Assembly (NCBI GenBank): GCA_963995525.1
Contig: OZ023208.1
Coordinates: 21,047,682 to 21,111,681 of the forward strand
DNA length: 64,000 bases
DNA from: Escarpia spicata
Taxonomy: Eukaryota; Annelida; Polychaeta; Sabellida; Siboglinidae
Direction of reading: 5' to 3'
The position numbers and the translations under genes were made by a program. This document shows positions 35,513-46,929 of the stretch, piece by piece. Under the pieces are notes generated by a model. That model saw only the letters and a list, made by a program, of their open reading frames with translations, searched no databases and was not told the origin of the DNA. Positions within the stretch are counted from its first letter, which is position 1. Each line of letters opens with the position of its first letter.

Positions 35513-36014
35513 GGCCATATCGCAGGAAGGACATAGATATGCTAGAAAGAGTGCAGAGGAGAGCAACTAAAATTATACCAAAACTGAGGGATCTTAGTTA
35601 CGAAATACGCCTAAACGAATGCGGTTTAACAACACTAGAGACCAGGAGATTGAGAGGAGGTCAGATAGAAGTGTTTAAAATATTGAAGGGTTATGCAAAT
35701 ATTGATAGAAACATTTTTTTCTCAGTTAAGAAAGATAGAAGGACTAGAGGACATGAACTTACATTAGCAAAGGAGCAGAGTAGATTAGATATAAGAAAGT
35801 TTTCATTTTCACAAAGGACTATAAACGAATGGAACATATTACCTGCTGGTTGTGTGGGTGGTAGTAGCGTGAATATGTTTAAAAATAAAATCGACACATA
35901 CCTCAGACGGGCGGGATACACATAGATAAAAGGGTCGGACTCTCGATAAGCCAAAGGGCTTCCTTGTCCACCTGCCACCTAGAGTTAATTCTCTGGGTGG
36001 CAATCTTGTTAAAT
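35513..36014 (+). pseudogene. CR1-like LINE 3' end, 5'-truncated
   Basis: An open frame (to 35925) reads RPYRRKDIDMLERVQRRATK, LRDLSYEIRLNECGLTTLE, KKDRRTRGHELTLAKEQ and FSFSQRTINEWN, the RT thumb and C-terminus. It is highly similar to 52788-53200 of the larger element. The 3' UTR (TCTCGATAAGCCAAAGGGCTTCC ... AATCTTGTTAAAT) also matches, so this is a proper 3' end. The 5' break lies inside the RT. Confidence 0.9.
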
Positions 36015-36432
36015 TGTTGGCAAACAAAATAACTTCATTAAATGTGTGTGAATGTTCTCATAAATCGGACTTAACTGCCTTAAGTTACTGCGCATGCATG
36101 CGCCGTTAGTGTGTTCAGACAAGATGGCGTGATGAGCTTAGAATTACCTGGATACCTCTATTATAAAATACAAGGGCCTGTGGTATTACAATCATAAGAA
36201 AGGCCGGAGTGTGCGGGAGAAAATAAGTAGATCCACCAAAGGTGATCAAGTGGCGCCATCTAGCGCGTAGTATATTACGCGGATTCAGCTTAACGTAAAC
36301 GCGTTTTGTTTTTGAGGATTTTGATTGTTATATATACAGTGTAATGTGATTAAGGCCCAGATAGCCACCTACGCCCTCATCATATAAAAACTGGACTACT
36401 TGAATGGATGTTCTCATGGCCTTCCCGCATGC
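36015..36432. other. No gene seen
   Basis: Unique-looking sequence without coding motifs. Confidence 0.4.
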
Positions 36433-37053
36433 CTACATATAATACGCTATGGCTAATTATGTGACATGTGATCACATAATAATAAAATGCATGACGATCT
36501 TCGTATTTACCAACAACCCTGTGTTCTTGTTACTATTGTATTCCATATTACTGTATAGGTTTGTTATGTGCTGGAAACATACTTCTTTGACAGTTTTGTT
36601 TCCTCTGTTTAACCAGTAGGATTACTGTGTGGATTAAAACATATTTAATGCATTATTAATCAGATGTGGTGCTAGCTCGGTAATTTACATGTTACGTGTT
36701 CTGCTGCGACTATCGCCAGACAGCTGGTGTTGTAGCTGCAAATGTGGCGCCAACGACGCACTTTGAATCGCACAGCTGCACTCGCACTTTGTTCGGGACC
36801 AAGTTTTATACTTATATTGTAGTTAGCGTAGTAGTAGTTTGAGAGGGAGATCGTATTAATGTATGGCTACATATAATACGCTATGGCTAATTATGTAACA
36901 TGTGGTCATATAATAAAATGCATGACGATCTTCGTGTTCATCCACAAACCTGTGTTTTTGTTACTATTGTATTCCCTATTACTATATAGGTTTGCTATGT
37001 GCTGGAAACATACTTCTTAGACTGTTTTTCTTTCCCATGTTTAACCAGTATGA
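36433..37053. repeat. 190-bp direct repeat, 434 bp apart
   Basis: CTACATATAATACGCTATGG at 36433 recurs at 36867. Both copies run about 190 bp to TTTAACCAGTA.GATTA with roughly one mismatch per ten bases. The intervening 245 bp (36623-36866) shows no ORF. The second copy runs directly into a LINE relic. Confidence 0.85.
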
Positions 37054-37059
37054 TTAGAG

Positions 37060-37675
37060 GGTGAAGAACACATTCGCCCGCATTGTTTCCCGTGTCCCGA
37101 GGCAGTCTTATATCACACCTGTCCTTCGCGCGCTGCATTGGCTGCCTGTGAGGTATCGTGTGCAATTTAGATTCCATACACTGACCTACTAAGATCATCC
37201 TACATCAACGAAATGCCGGTGTTTCACTATCCTCAAAGGACACTATGTCTTTAGAGCAGGTTGCTGCTTGATATGTCATGTCCAGGACGCAGCTGGGGGA
37301 CATAGCTTTTTCTGTGGCTGCCCCCACGCTTTGGAACAATATACCCCTTTTTCGCCAGGCTCCATCGACTGATGCGTTCAAGATACGTATTTGTTTTGCA
37401 AGGCATCTTAGAAAAGGTGGACTTATTTATGACCTGTTGTACAATGTTATTTTTATTTTATAGATCGTTTTTATATACATGAATATCTTTTATATACATG
37501 AATATCTTAGACTTCACGTTTCGGCTTTTCATAGTTTTTTTTAAAGAAATACACTAGTTTTAAATTTAGGTTTCTTTAGTATGTATGACTTGTTTAAATA
37601 ATTTATTTACATGCTCGTTTGATGAGTGTAGGCAGAAAGGGTGCTATAGAAATGTTGATATTATTATTATTAATT
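37060..37675 (+). pseudogene. CR1/L2-type LINE 3' end relic
   Basis: Shifted frames read a PVLRALHWLPVRYRVQFRFHT block (37115-37175) and DIAFSVAAPTLWNNIPLF (37300-37350), then FKIRICFARHLRK. These are the last conserved blocks of CR1/L2 RT proteins. It ends with GGTGCTATAGAAATG and a TTATTATTA tail near 37670, typical of such 3' ends. The 5' part is missing. Confidence 0.82.
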
Positions 37676-37949
37676 TGAAAGCGTAATGTGTGTATGTGTA
37701 TATTGTATATATGGGGAGTAATCTTGCAGGTCTAGGTGTAGGATAAGGAGGGTAAGGGATAGTACCTCACGGTGAATGACAGCCACGTCCCACACAGGAC
37801 GGTCAGGATCCTATTTGGTCCCGCGTCCTTGTCTAGCTCACATATGGCTCCTTGTGTCTGCATGTGTACGGCAGCGCCACACCCCGGGCAACGGCTTTGG
37901 CTGGCCGGCCAAACTATGTGAGTGCCTTTCCGAAGGGTTGTCCCTCCTG

Positions 37950-39810
37950 TTAGTACACACATCTGTCGGCGGAGTAGGCGAAAGAATCAGAGTTCAACGG
38001 CTACTAAGGCGGGAGATGGAAAGGCCTGGTGTCGGGCCAAGGGCGCATCAGGGATTTAGAATGATAAGTGGCCAGAACCATCCAGAAAGCAATGGCAAAC
38101 TACTGGAATGTACACTGCCAAAAACCCAGATGAAATCATGATTGCAAAGAGAATCGATATGGGACTAAGTCCCCCACCCCAAGCCAGAAGAGTCTCTAAC
38201 GGCTATTGGGGAAGAGCCAGAAGCAACCGGGAATACTATTCAAGCTGATGAAGGCAATTTGCTCGACTGTGCGGAGAAGGGAAAGAAGTTCAGCGGATGA
38301 CTAAAAACAAAACGAGAATAGCAACTTGGAATGTCCGCAGCATAGCGGCTGGAAAAATGGACAATGTTATGGAAGAAGCGAAACAAAACAATATAAGTGT
38401 CATAGGAATAGCAGAACACAGATGGGCGGGACAAGGTCGTTTTACACCACACGCAGGAAGAAAATTCCTATACTCCGGACAAGCAAAAGCAGGACATGGA
38501 GGCGTAGCAATATATCTGAGTAAAAAAATAGCAATTACAGTACTTGGATACAAACCAGTAAATGACATAATTCTGAGCATAAGATTATAAGGAAAAGTGA
38601 AGAATATCAAAATAATTCAAGAAGAGGAAGAAATAGAAGCTTTTTATACTAATTTGCAAGGTGGAATAGACGAATCCAAGAAATCGGACATCACCATTGT
38701 CATGGGTGATTTTAACGCCAAAGTAGGACAAGGACAAGACGAGATAGAACGAGGAACAATCGATAAATTTTGATTAGGAGAGAGAAACGAAAGGGGAGAA
38801 CGACTTGTTGAATTCGCCTTCGCTAGTAACCTCACAATCGTAAATATCAATTTCTCAAATCTTCCTAGAAGAATCTACACGTGGGCATCGCCAGATGGAA
38901 AGACTAGAAATCAGATAGACTACATCACGATACAAAAGAGATGGATATCAGCAATAAGAGGTGCAAGAACACTACCAGGAGCAGATTGTGGATCTGATCG
39001 TGAACTACTGATGGCAGAGATGAAACTTAAGTTGAATGTAAAAAAGGAGTAACACAACACAGCGATATGATGTAGAAAATCTGACAGACGAATACATAGT
39101 ATATGTGAAGAATCGATTTGCAACTTTACTGACAATGACAGAAGAGAAAGAACCCGAAGAAATTGCAAATGATATCAAGACAATTTTCCGAGAAGAAGCG
39201 GAAACACACCTACAGAAGAGAGAGAGAGAGATAGAGATAGAGAGAGAGAGAGAGAGAGGGGGGGGGGGAAACACCAACCATGGATCAGTATATAGACCTT
39301 AAAGAAAATAGCAGAAAGGAAAGAGCCTAAGAAACGTAAAAAAGAGGAATCTATCAGATTAAGGTATAATGAGATAAACAAATTCATTAAAAAACTCTGC
39401 AAATGGGACAAACAAAAGTATATAGACGCCAAGTGTAAGAAAATAGAGGAATGTATGGCAGAAAACCGAAACCAAGAAATGTTTAAAGAAATAAAGAACA
39501 TGACAGGTAAATTCCAGCCCAGACTCGGTGTCATCAAATATAAAAATGGGAAAACTCTGACTGATGCAGAAGACATGGCCAAAAGATGGAAAGAATATTG
39601 TGAAAATATGTACGCACGAGACGGAGATAACAACGATCCCCCGATATGGGAAACGAAGACCAAGACGAGGACGATCTCGAACCATTAAGAGATGAGGTTA
39701 AATTGGTCATTACAAGTCTAAAAGATGGGAAAAGCTCTGGGTGCGACAACATACAGGCAGAAATGATAAAAGCAGCGGAAGAAGAAGGAATAGACATTTA
39801 CCATGCATGC
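37950..39810 (+). pseudogene. RTE-like LINE: 5' region, endonuclease and start of RT
   Basis: The frame at 38297-38590 begins RIATWNVRSIAAGKMDNV and continues with IAEHRWAGQGRF and GHGGVAIYLSK. After a stop, MGDFNAKVGQGQDEIERG, ERGERLVEFAFASNLTIVN, YTWASPDGKTRNQIDYI and GADCGSDRELLMAEM follow. This is a complete APE endonuclease, with Arg in place of the catalytic His in GSDHxLL. RT begins with EVKLVITSLKDGKSSGCDNIQ near 39690 and is cut at about 39810. The domain type is the one often annotated as craniofacial development protein 2-like, which is RTE-derived. A GA microsatellite and poly-G run (39215-39270) disturb the linker. Confidence 0.88.
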
Positions 39811-40702
39811 ATATCCCTCCCCATATTCTGCTTATGATCTCATCTTCGGCAGGCAGTTGGTGTGTTTTCTTCCACAAGTTAATGTTGCTGATCATGACTG
39901 GCCAGCAGATCTGAAGTATGCTTCTTAGGCAGTTGTTCATGCTCTGTACTCTGTTAGTGGTAGTGTTGGTTGTTCTCCACTTATCGGCTTCATACAGTAG
40001 GACTGAATTGACATTGGAGTTAAACAGCCGGATCTGTGTGTGTAATCACAACACTTTGGAGCTCCCGGTGTTCCTGAGCTGTAGAAGTCCTACTATCGCC
40101 TTGCCAATTTTTTGCTCTGACATCTGCGTCTGTCCTGCCCGGCGTATCGATTATATCGCCCGGGTAGGCGAAGGCCTCTATCTCTTCTGGGTAAATGCTG
40201 GCTGTATTGACATTGAGGACCTTCGTCTTTCCTATACGGATGTTGAGGCCCCCCTTGTGAGGATATGGCTGCCAGGTATGTTGTCCTGTCTTACATCTGC
40301 TGGTGGCCATGGGACAGCAGAGCCACACCAACTAGGTCTTCCAGTTTCGTCAATGGCATCCGCTGGATTCCATTCCTCCTCTGCATTGTGCTTTTCTTCC
40401 TAATCTAATCAATGGACAGGAGAAAATGGGACAGAAGGTAGTTTGTTTAACTCCTGTCTTCACTTCAAAACGACTCGTGAGCTGTCCTCCATGGATCATT
40501 CTGCAGCCCGTTCCTTCATAGACATAGCTGTTGTTTATCAGATTTGCTTACCATGCCATAATGTCGTTATTAGTTTCCCTAGAATCTCCATGTCTACACT
40601 GTCTTCTCGTAGTCGACGAAGCTGATGTAGAGCGAAGAGTTCCCCTTCAGGTATTGCTCTACAGTGACGCTCAGTGTTTCAATCTGAATCTCGCATGATC
40701 TG
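39811..40702 (-). pseudogene. RTE-like reverse transcriptase, palm to C-terminus
   Basis: Minus-strand blocks: SCEIQIETLSVTVEQY and SSLYISFVDYEKTV (palm, catalytic Asp of FVDYEKT) near 40620-40700, a damaged FADD region near 40340, GLNIRIGKTKVLNVNTAS, EEIEAFAYPGDIIDT, MNNCLRSILQICWP and QLPAEDEI, ending near 39811. Frameshifts and deletions are frequent. The missing finger domain continues at 43678-43797, beyond a transposon insertion. The copy meets an opposite-strand LINE at about 39810. Confidence 0.87.
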
Positions 40703-43677
40703 GGCCCGAGGTTATATAGTCGTGCTCGGTGCTCGGTGCTCGGTGCTCGGACTTTCATGCTCAAGTCTCGCTTCCACAATATGCTCATACTCACGGAGGT
40801 TATAACACTTTCTGAGCACGAAATCGTTCTCAGACTTGAGCATGGTATGTCTAAATGTCTAAAAACCTTGCTCAACGCCGTACTCAAACAAAAAAAGAAA
40901 GATGGCACCTCACGTAGAAATTAGTCGAATTCGTTGTCCATGTTCGATGTTTCCTAGAAGACAGCTGCTCGATATCAGCGTCCGAATCGCTTCCGAGATG
41001 TAATCAATCCATTTGAAGAAGTGGTTCCAAAACGAAATTAGCGAAAGATTCCGTTTTATGCTTCAAACTGCATTGTTTACTGAACATTTGTTAAACCTAT
41101 CGGAAAAGAAACACTACGACACAATGTTACAACGTTTTTGTTTTGGTGCACATTTTTCGACGAAGGGACCATTCGTTTATCGCTACTTCTTAGCGATACA
41201 ATTTCACAATCAGCTGCCGAGCGATTCGTACAAAACGTTTCTTCAAAACAGTTTCATTTAGCTGGACGATTAATAAAGTACCATCCGAACATTAAGCCAC
41301 ACCGATACAACACGTGTACATTCATAATTATAAGACAAAATAAAATCTCGTAGCCATAAAATTAACCTGTCAATATAGCCATGTTTATGCCATTGCCTCA
41401 AACTGTAAATACTATTAGATGTAACCTTTTATAAATTGGGAGTAGTGGCATGTAATAAATAGTACAGTGTAATTATATTACTTATATTGTCAATATTGTG
41501 GTCGTTTGCCTATGTATTAATACCAAAAAAAAATTGAAGCTACTAGCCCATGCAATGTTGATAATATAATTTGCAGCCATGCCCAATGCTGGATGCCAAG
41601 ATATTTCAAAGTTGTAATGTCAGTAATGAACATTATTTTGCTACACAAGGAGTTGGTGGGATAGGCTTTCAACACACAGAGTGTGACCCCTTCCTTTTGA
41701 AGTTGACTACACAACATATGAAATGCATCCTGGAGAAGCTGACAAATTAAATTTATATAATAAATTATATATAGCATCAGCGCAATGGACACTCAGAAAC
41801 TGTTGTTTTCTAGGTGTATAATTAGACAATTAATATGATCATATTTACCAGGCGACCAAAAATTAACTAGTAGGTTGAAATGGCAAACAACTTATTGTTT
41901 ATAACTTTCTAATAAATAGGGTAAACCATTGTATTCAAGTTAGACAAACTATGCCAAGTATAAAAAAACAATGAAGACTGAGATTGTTATTGCATAAAGA
42001 CAAGAGCAAGACAGATAACTTTATGTGTGCAAACTGTTTAGATACAACTAAAAGAGTTGCAGTTATACAGTTAGGCATGTATCCTTTTAAACGCGTAATT
42101 GTACAGCAACATATCATTACATTACTTTTGGCACTACTATAGTATTTTATATCATTATTAATTACTACCGAGTACATTATAATAAAGTATCATGAAATGT
42201 GGTTTTAAATTAATTTATGCAAAACTCTTACACAAGAACGTGTCATATGTGTAGCATGGTGGCATAGTGTTAGAAAATTAGACTCTCAATTTAATTAAGT
42301 CGGTTTCGAAACTGGTTGGCTGCTGTTTTGAAGTTTGGGCATTTTGTTTATTCCACGTTGCACCAGTTCATTCAGCTGCGTACAATGGAGGATATAGTGA
42401 AAACGAATAGACTTCCTGCAGTAACTGCAGCGTGGCTGAATCGCCTTCAGAGAAGTCGAGAAGGTGTTCGAATTGGTTTGCCAGGCGGTGAAATATAAAT
42501 CCGTTTAGATACCGTGCTATAGTAAGTTATTTATTATCTAAAGTACCATAGACATTATTTATGCGTATGTATGTTCTTTATGTCTACACATATACAGTAA
42601 TTTTAATATATTTATATGTATTTTTATATATAAAAAAACTGTTATTTCATTGTGTAAATTAGTTCAACTAAGAAATAACCTTATGAACTTGTTATTGAAA
42701 CTGTTATGAAATTATTATTAAATGCCACTGAATTACATAATGCACGAATTTAGGACACGCAACAATACATTATTATAATTGGACGTGGGGTGAATTTTAG
42801 GTTAGACGATGTTTGTCTCCCGAATCCTCCGGCACAGCAGATAAATAATGGCGGCTCCCTTACAAGTACTTTTTAGTACATTAATTCATTAAATAACGTG
42901 TGTGCTACCATGTTCATGGCATAGGAAATAACAGTTGACCAGATTCACAAGATAGTATAAGTTATAACACAGGTAAGAATGCCAACTCAAAACGACATGT
43001 GTATATGGTACTTATTTATTATAAACAACGTAACATCATATATTCCTAATATTATATGGCAACATACAACACCGTCGAGCCCGCGGAATCTCTAGTATTA
43101 TAGTAACAAATTAACATCAACACCGTCGAACTCGTGGTCATCGTACAGACATACAAAGTCAATGAATGATACATTGATACAAAATATCAGAAATAATACA
43201 GTGTGACCAATCTGGCAATCATTCATGTTGCTAATTATTTTACAATATTTTATCTTTTGAATTGTCTTGTACCATGTGGGTTCCATCGTGCACAGCGAAT
43301 TACGTTCCTTCAGCGTTATTTTATCGATGTTCCTCTGCGCATTTCACCACAAATTAAACACATGTCACCACGGCGAAGGTCTTCGTATGTCATAGTTTTA
43401 TAATCGGAAGTTGATGTTGTTTATAAATAGATGTAGGTTTGTTATATTCGCCAACGAGAGAGTTCCATCTGGCCGCTTGTGTATTAGAATTAAACAGCAT
43501 CATTGCGTCTAAGGAGCTTTCACTCTCGTACTCAAGACGGCGTATTCAGTTGAGCACGTACTCAAGAAGTTTTATAACCACAATGAGCTCGGATTCTCCG
43601 GTGAGCATGAAATCTCGAGTCTGAGCATGGAGATGAGTATGAGCACTGAGACTGAGTACCCTTTATAACCTCGGGCC
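40703..43677. mobile_element. PIF/Harbinger-like DNA transposon inserted in an RTE copy
   Basis: The termini are inverted repeats: GGCCCGAGGTTATA at the left and TATAACCTCGGGCC at the right, continuing more loosely into AG...GTGCTC-rich subterminal repeats. CTG flanks both ends (40700-40702 and 43678-43680), a 3-bp target-site duplication of the CWG type known for PIF elements. Removing 2975 bp plus one CTG restores the RT reading frame exactly. Inside are frames at 40736-40924, 41013-41261 (+) and 41517-42177 (-) without recognisable DDE transposase motifs, so it may be non-autonomous. The superfamily call rests on TIR and TSD type. Confidence 0.8.
42252..42525 (+). mobile_element. Old SINE copy inside the DNA transposon
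   Basis: A-box-like TGGTGGCATAGTGTTAG (42257-42273), B-box GGTTTCGAAAC (42302-42312), body CACGTTGCACCAGTTCATTC and tail GTGCTATAGTAAG follow the order of the 33905 SINE with heavy divergence. Confidence 0.65.
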
Positions 43678-43797
43678 CTGTTCTGACGGAAACCAGCTTG
43701 CTGATCTCTTAATAGTAGATCGTCTGTATTATCTTTCAACCTTTCTGAGTCTGAGATGATCCTGTTTAAGACTTTCTCAACGTTGTTATCTGTTATC
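43678..43797 (-). pseudogene. RTE-like reverse transcriptase, finger segment
   Basis: The minus frame reads NVEKVLNRIISDSERLKDN, LLLRDQQAGFRQNR: the canonical LINE RT block before RSCxDQI. The next residues (S-C-E-I) lie at 40690-40698, on the other side of the transposon. The 5' end of the LINE copy is at about 43797, where GPCR-flank sequence begins. Confidence 0.85.
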
Positions 43798-43900
43798 ACT
43801 AAAAGCAAACAAATATTTAGAAATGTAAAAGTCAATTAAAGACATAAACTGAATTGGAACAAATCGCTTTGTTCAAAGAGTAGTAGTCTATCATTCAGTA
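43798..43900 (+). other. Orphan copy of the GPCR 3' flank
   Basis: AGCAAACAAAT, ACATAAACTGAAYTG, AACAAATCGCTTTG and TAGTCTAT occur here and in the same order at 44424-44510, just after the GPCR fragment. It implies that a second receptor copy stood to the left and was lost. Confidence 0.6.
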
Positions 43901-44004
43901 GAAAGTAGGTCAACAACTTTATTGGTTAATTGAAAACTAGGTCTTTTCATTATACGAAACCCCATATATATATATTTATACAACTGTGTTTACTGGTTAA
44001 TTGA

Positions 44005-44043
44005 TATATGTATATAAATATATATACATATATATATACATAT
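44005..44043. repeat. (TA)n microsatellite
   Basis: TA repeat interrupted by CA; it forms the 5' boundary of the GPCR fragment. Confidence 0.85.
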
Positions 44044-44380
44044 ACACCAAGAAGTATATCTACGGCAACAACCGCGATGGTCTTAAAAGCATCCTCTCCC
44101 ACCACGGACAACGCAGTGGCTCCATCGCTGGCGAAACCGAAGTTTGACGTGCATGTACTGCGAGGTACTTTTGTTCTATTCGTCATCACCGCGGTCTTCG
44201 TTGTGTCTTGGTTGCCGTTCGTTCAGAAAAACTAAAGCCATCCCTGCTGACATGAGGCGGGTGTACACGATCAATTCCGTCGTCAACCCGTTGATCTACA
44301 GCTTCATAAGTCCGATTATCCGGAGCGACGTGCAACAGTTCTACCGGGAAACGCGCGCCAAGTTGGAGGACTGCTGTTAT
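44044..44380 (+). pseudogene. GPCR fragment, loop 3 to C-terminus
   Basis: Starts at TPRSISTATTAMVLKASSP, equivalent to residue 217 of the intact receptor, and runs through LRGTFVLFVITAVFVVSW LPF (TM6). A stop after QKN and a small deletion near 44232 break the frame. The next frame then gives YTINSVVNPLIYSFISP (TM7), RSDVQQFYRETRAKL and Cys-Cys. TM1-TM5 are absent, replaced by a TA microsatellite. Confidence 0.92.
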
Positions 44381-44904
44381 ATGCGTACATTAAACAAATG
44401 TGTGTTGTTCTCTTGTCACCAACAGCAAACAAATTACTAAAATTGTAAACGTAAAGTGTACACATAAACTGAACTGAAACAAATCGCTTTGGTCAAGAGT
44501 ATGTAGTCTATAATGTATCCGTGTGTAGTTGTGGTTCGATCGCATGTTCGATATCTTGAGATGCTGTTCCAAGATTATTGTGACTCGACATTGGGTTTAA
44601 ATTTGGTGTGCAGCCAAGAATGGATGGCCATTGCGGGCAACAGAGAAAGATGGAAGGAAATAACGAGAAATTCGAAGGAGCTACAGTGTGATATAGACCC
44701 CACCATGCAAGGGAGCAAGGTGTAGAAAAAGAACTCATTGGGTTTAAATAATATTGTGACCAAAAGTTAGTAGATCAGGGAAACATAACAAATAAAACGA
44801 AAGAGCCATTTTCTTCCTGGGATAAAACAATTTGTATGTAACTCGTAAATAAAAATAGATAGGCTGTATTAAGAAGGAAATATATCTATATTTTTATTGA
44901 TAGA
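44381..44904. other. GPCR fragment 3' flank, no gene
   Basis: Contains the 44424-44510 flank sequence that recurs at 43798-43900. The frame at 44513-44725 (+) is unrecognised. Confidence 0.4.
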
Positions 44905-45735
44905 CTGCAAATTACTCAAGTTGAAAACACAACGTTCTTAAGAATTATAATCGATTCTAATATGTCATGGTTATTTCACATACAATAGATAAAATATCCA
45001 AAGTTGTTGGAATCATAAGTAAAGCTACATAAACGCTGAATAGATCATCCCTTGTGAGTTTATACTATGTGTTTTTGTATCCGTATCTAACTTATTGTAC
45101 TGAAGTGTGGGGAGGAGCACGTAAAACATATTTTAGTTTTCTAATCATGTTATAAAAGCATGCAATTCGACTAATTATGTCAATTCCGTATAAATCGCAC
45201 ACGCACAAACTGTTCACGAAGCTGTTGATTTTACCAATAAGAAAAATCTACGAATACACAGTTTTTCTGTACAATATGTATAACATCTTCAAGAATATGT
45301 TTCCATCGGCTATGACAAGACGTGCCTTATAAATGACGAACTCCACAACTACCAACTTATTGTGTAAAACCATTAGACATCGATGTATAAAGCTATGGAA
45401 TTATATGACAACAACAGTGATTGTTCTTATGCACTTGTAACGTTTAAATGTCAACCCAGGATATTTTTTGAGTAAATAATATTAGTGACTTATATAATTA
45501 ATATTCATTGTTGCAATTGTAATGGGTGTATTCATGAAAATATTATTGCTGTGATTTGTGTTTCTGTTTTCTCTCTTCAACTGCACAATCTGTTTTCTTT
45601 TTGTAAAATTGTTGTATTGAGAGGGAACATCAGCCACTCGTGGCTTTATATCATTATAAAAAACTATAAAAAATGTACCACTGAATGCACTGTATTATCG
45701 CTTTCAATAATAAAACAATCATCATCATCAAGCTA
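44905..45735 (+). pseudogene. LINE reverse-transcriptase C-terminal relic with (ATC)n tail
   Basis: Frames read VENTTFLRIIIDSNMSW, ISKVVGIISKAT, SLYYVFLYPYLTYCTEVWGG, HTHKLFTKLLILPIRKIYEYTV. This is the thumb-to-C-terminus region of a CR1/jockey-group LINE. Stops are frequent. The 3' end near 45731 is an ATC trinucleotide run after AATAAAA. Confidence 0.8.
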
Positions 45736-45837
45736 AAAATAATATAAATAGCAGTTAATCCGATTCCGAGTTGTAGGGAATGGAGGAATGTATATTTGCA
45801 GCTGAGGAGACACCATACCCTAGAGCATCAATTACAT

Positions 45838-46090
45838 AAATAATAATAGTAAGATAACTTCTATTGCGCCTGAATCCTTGGAAACCAAGCTCAGAGGCGC
45901 ATCAAAACAAAAGGGTTGGTCAATCTCAAAATCCATAAGTAGTTTTCCAGTTGTCAACAGATGGGTCAAACATAGATAAGCAAGCGAAAAATGTACAACT
46001 CAAAATGCGTCCAAAACATTCAATTTCAAATCCCGACGACTTTGGTATCCTTTGAAAGCTTACACTTTCTGCCCTTCTAGCATACACATG
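45838..46090 (-). mobile_element. Short retroelement, copy 2 (longest)
   Basis: Nearly identical to 26729-26900 in its 3' part (AATCCTTGGAAACCAAGCTC, AGGCGCATCAAAACAAAAGG) with an AATAATAGT tail. It extends about 110 bp further 5', and that part matches 52150-52268. Confidence 0.7.
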
Positions 46091-46479
46091 GTTTCCCGGT
46101 ATTAATTCCAGAAACATCCTTTAAACGGGCCAACAATCGTCACGTTTTCGGTGTTTACATTTTTCGCTTGGTAATCTGTGTTTGATACAGGTCAACTTTT
46201 AGCAAAGAGTGTTTTACACTCTTTGCTTTTAGTCATTCGTACAGTGTTTACGTCATTCCGTTAAAGCCCAGGCCTGTAGTCGGGGGGGGGGGGGGGGGGG
46301 GGGGATTCACGTGAACCCCCTTTTTGTGAAGCCCCTGCATCTTTAAAATGTGAACCACTAATTGTATTCCACGTTTCTCAAAAGCGTTAACCCCCCCCCC
46401 CTAAAAGCTGCTGGATAGCGTTCAAGCATTACGAGGAATGCCAAGAAAGCCTGATTTGTACATTATGTTAAAGGGAGAA
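46091..46479. other. No gene; 23-bp poly-G
   Basis: A G-run at 46282-46304 and a C-run near 46391 bracket sequence of the GGGGATTC type also seen at 3.8-4.5 kb. No gene. Confidence 0.5.
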
Positions 46480-46929
46480 CCCTTATCTGTAAGTGATCAT
46501 CACTGAATGTGTGGGAGCCTGGCCGAGGTGTCTTCGGGTGACATTGCCAACGATGCGTAAGGGAGACTGGAACAAAGTTGACTTGCAACTGCGCAGTTCC
46601 GGAAAAGCTACGTGCTCTCAACTGCGTCGAATGGCACGAACTTAGCATGCGCGAATGTTTGGCATCGTTTACTGACAGCTCTAACAATTTGCCTGATAAA
46701 CGTAAGACAGCTCCATTCGAGGACGCTGTGGTTCGTAGTACAGTAGTATAAGACCACAATGAATCAATCCAGAACTTGTAGAAGATCGTCGATGACAACA
46801 GAACCCCAAAACACCTCCATGTGTGATATGATCGTGTTGAAACATCTCCCGCCAAGATCGCTTTCTTTGTTAACGAAGTAAACAAAGCGACAGATTCGTC
46901 CGACCAAAACCACAAGTCCACCAACACAA

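Noticed and set aside
39175..39685. Hydrophobic minus-strand frames of 108 and 162 codons
   Set aside because: Antisense to the RTE-like coding region; the hydrophobicity comes from complement of Lys/Glu-rich codons.
46282..46304. Poly-G run as a regulatory G-quadruplex
   Set aside because: A single homopolymer beside repeat-like sequence and no adjacent gene; a sequencing or repeat artefact is more likely.
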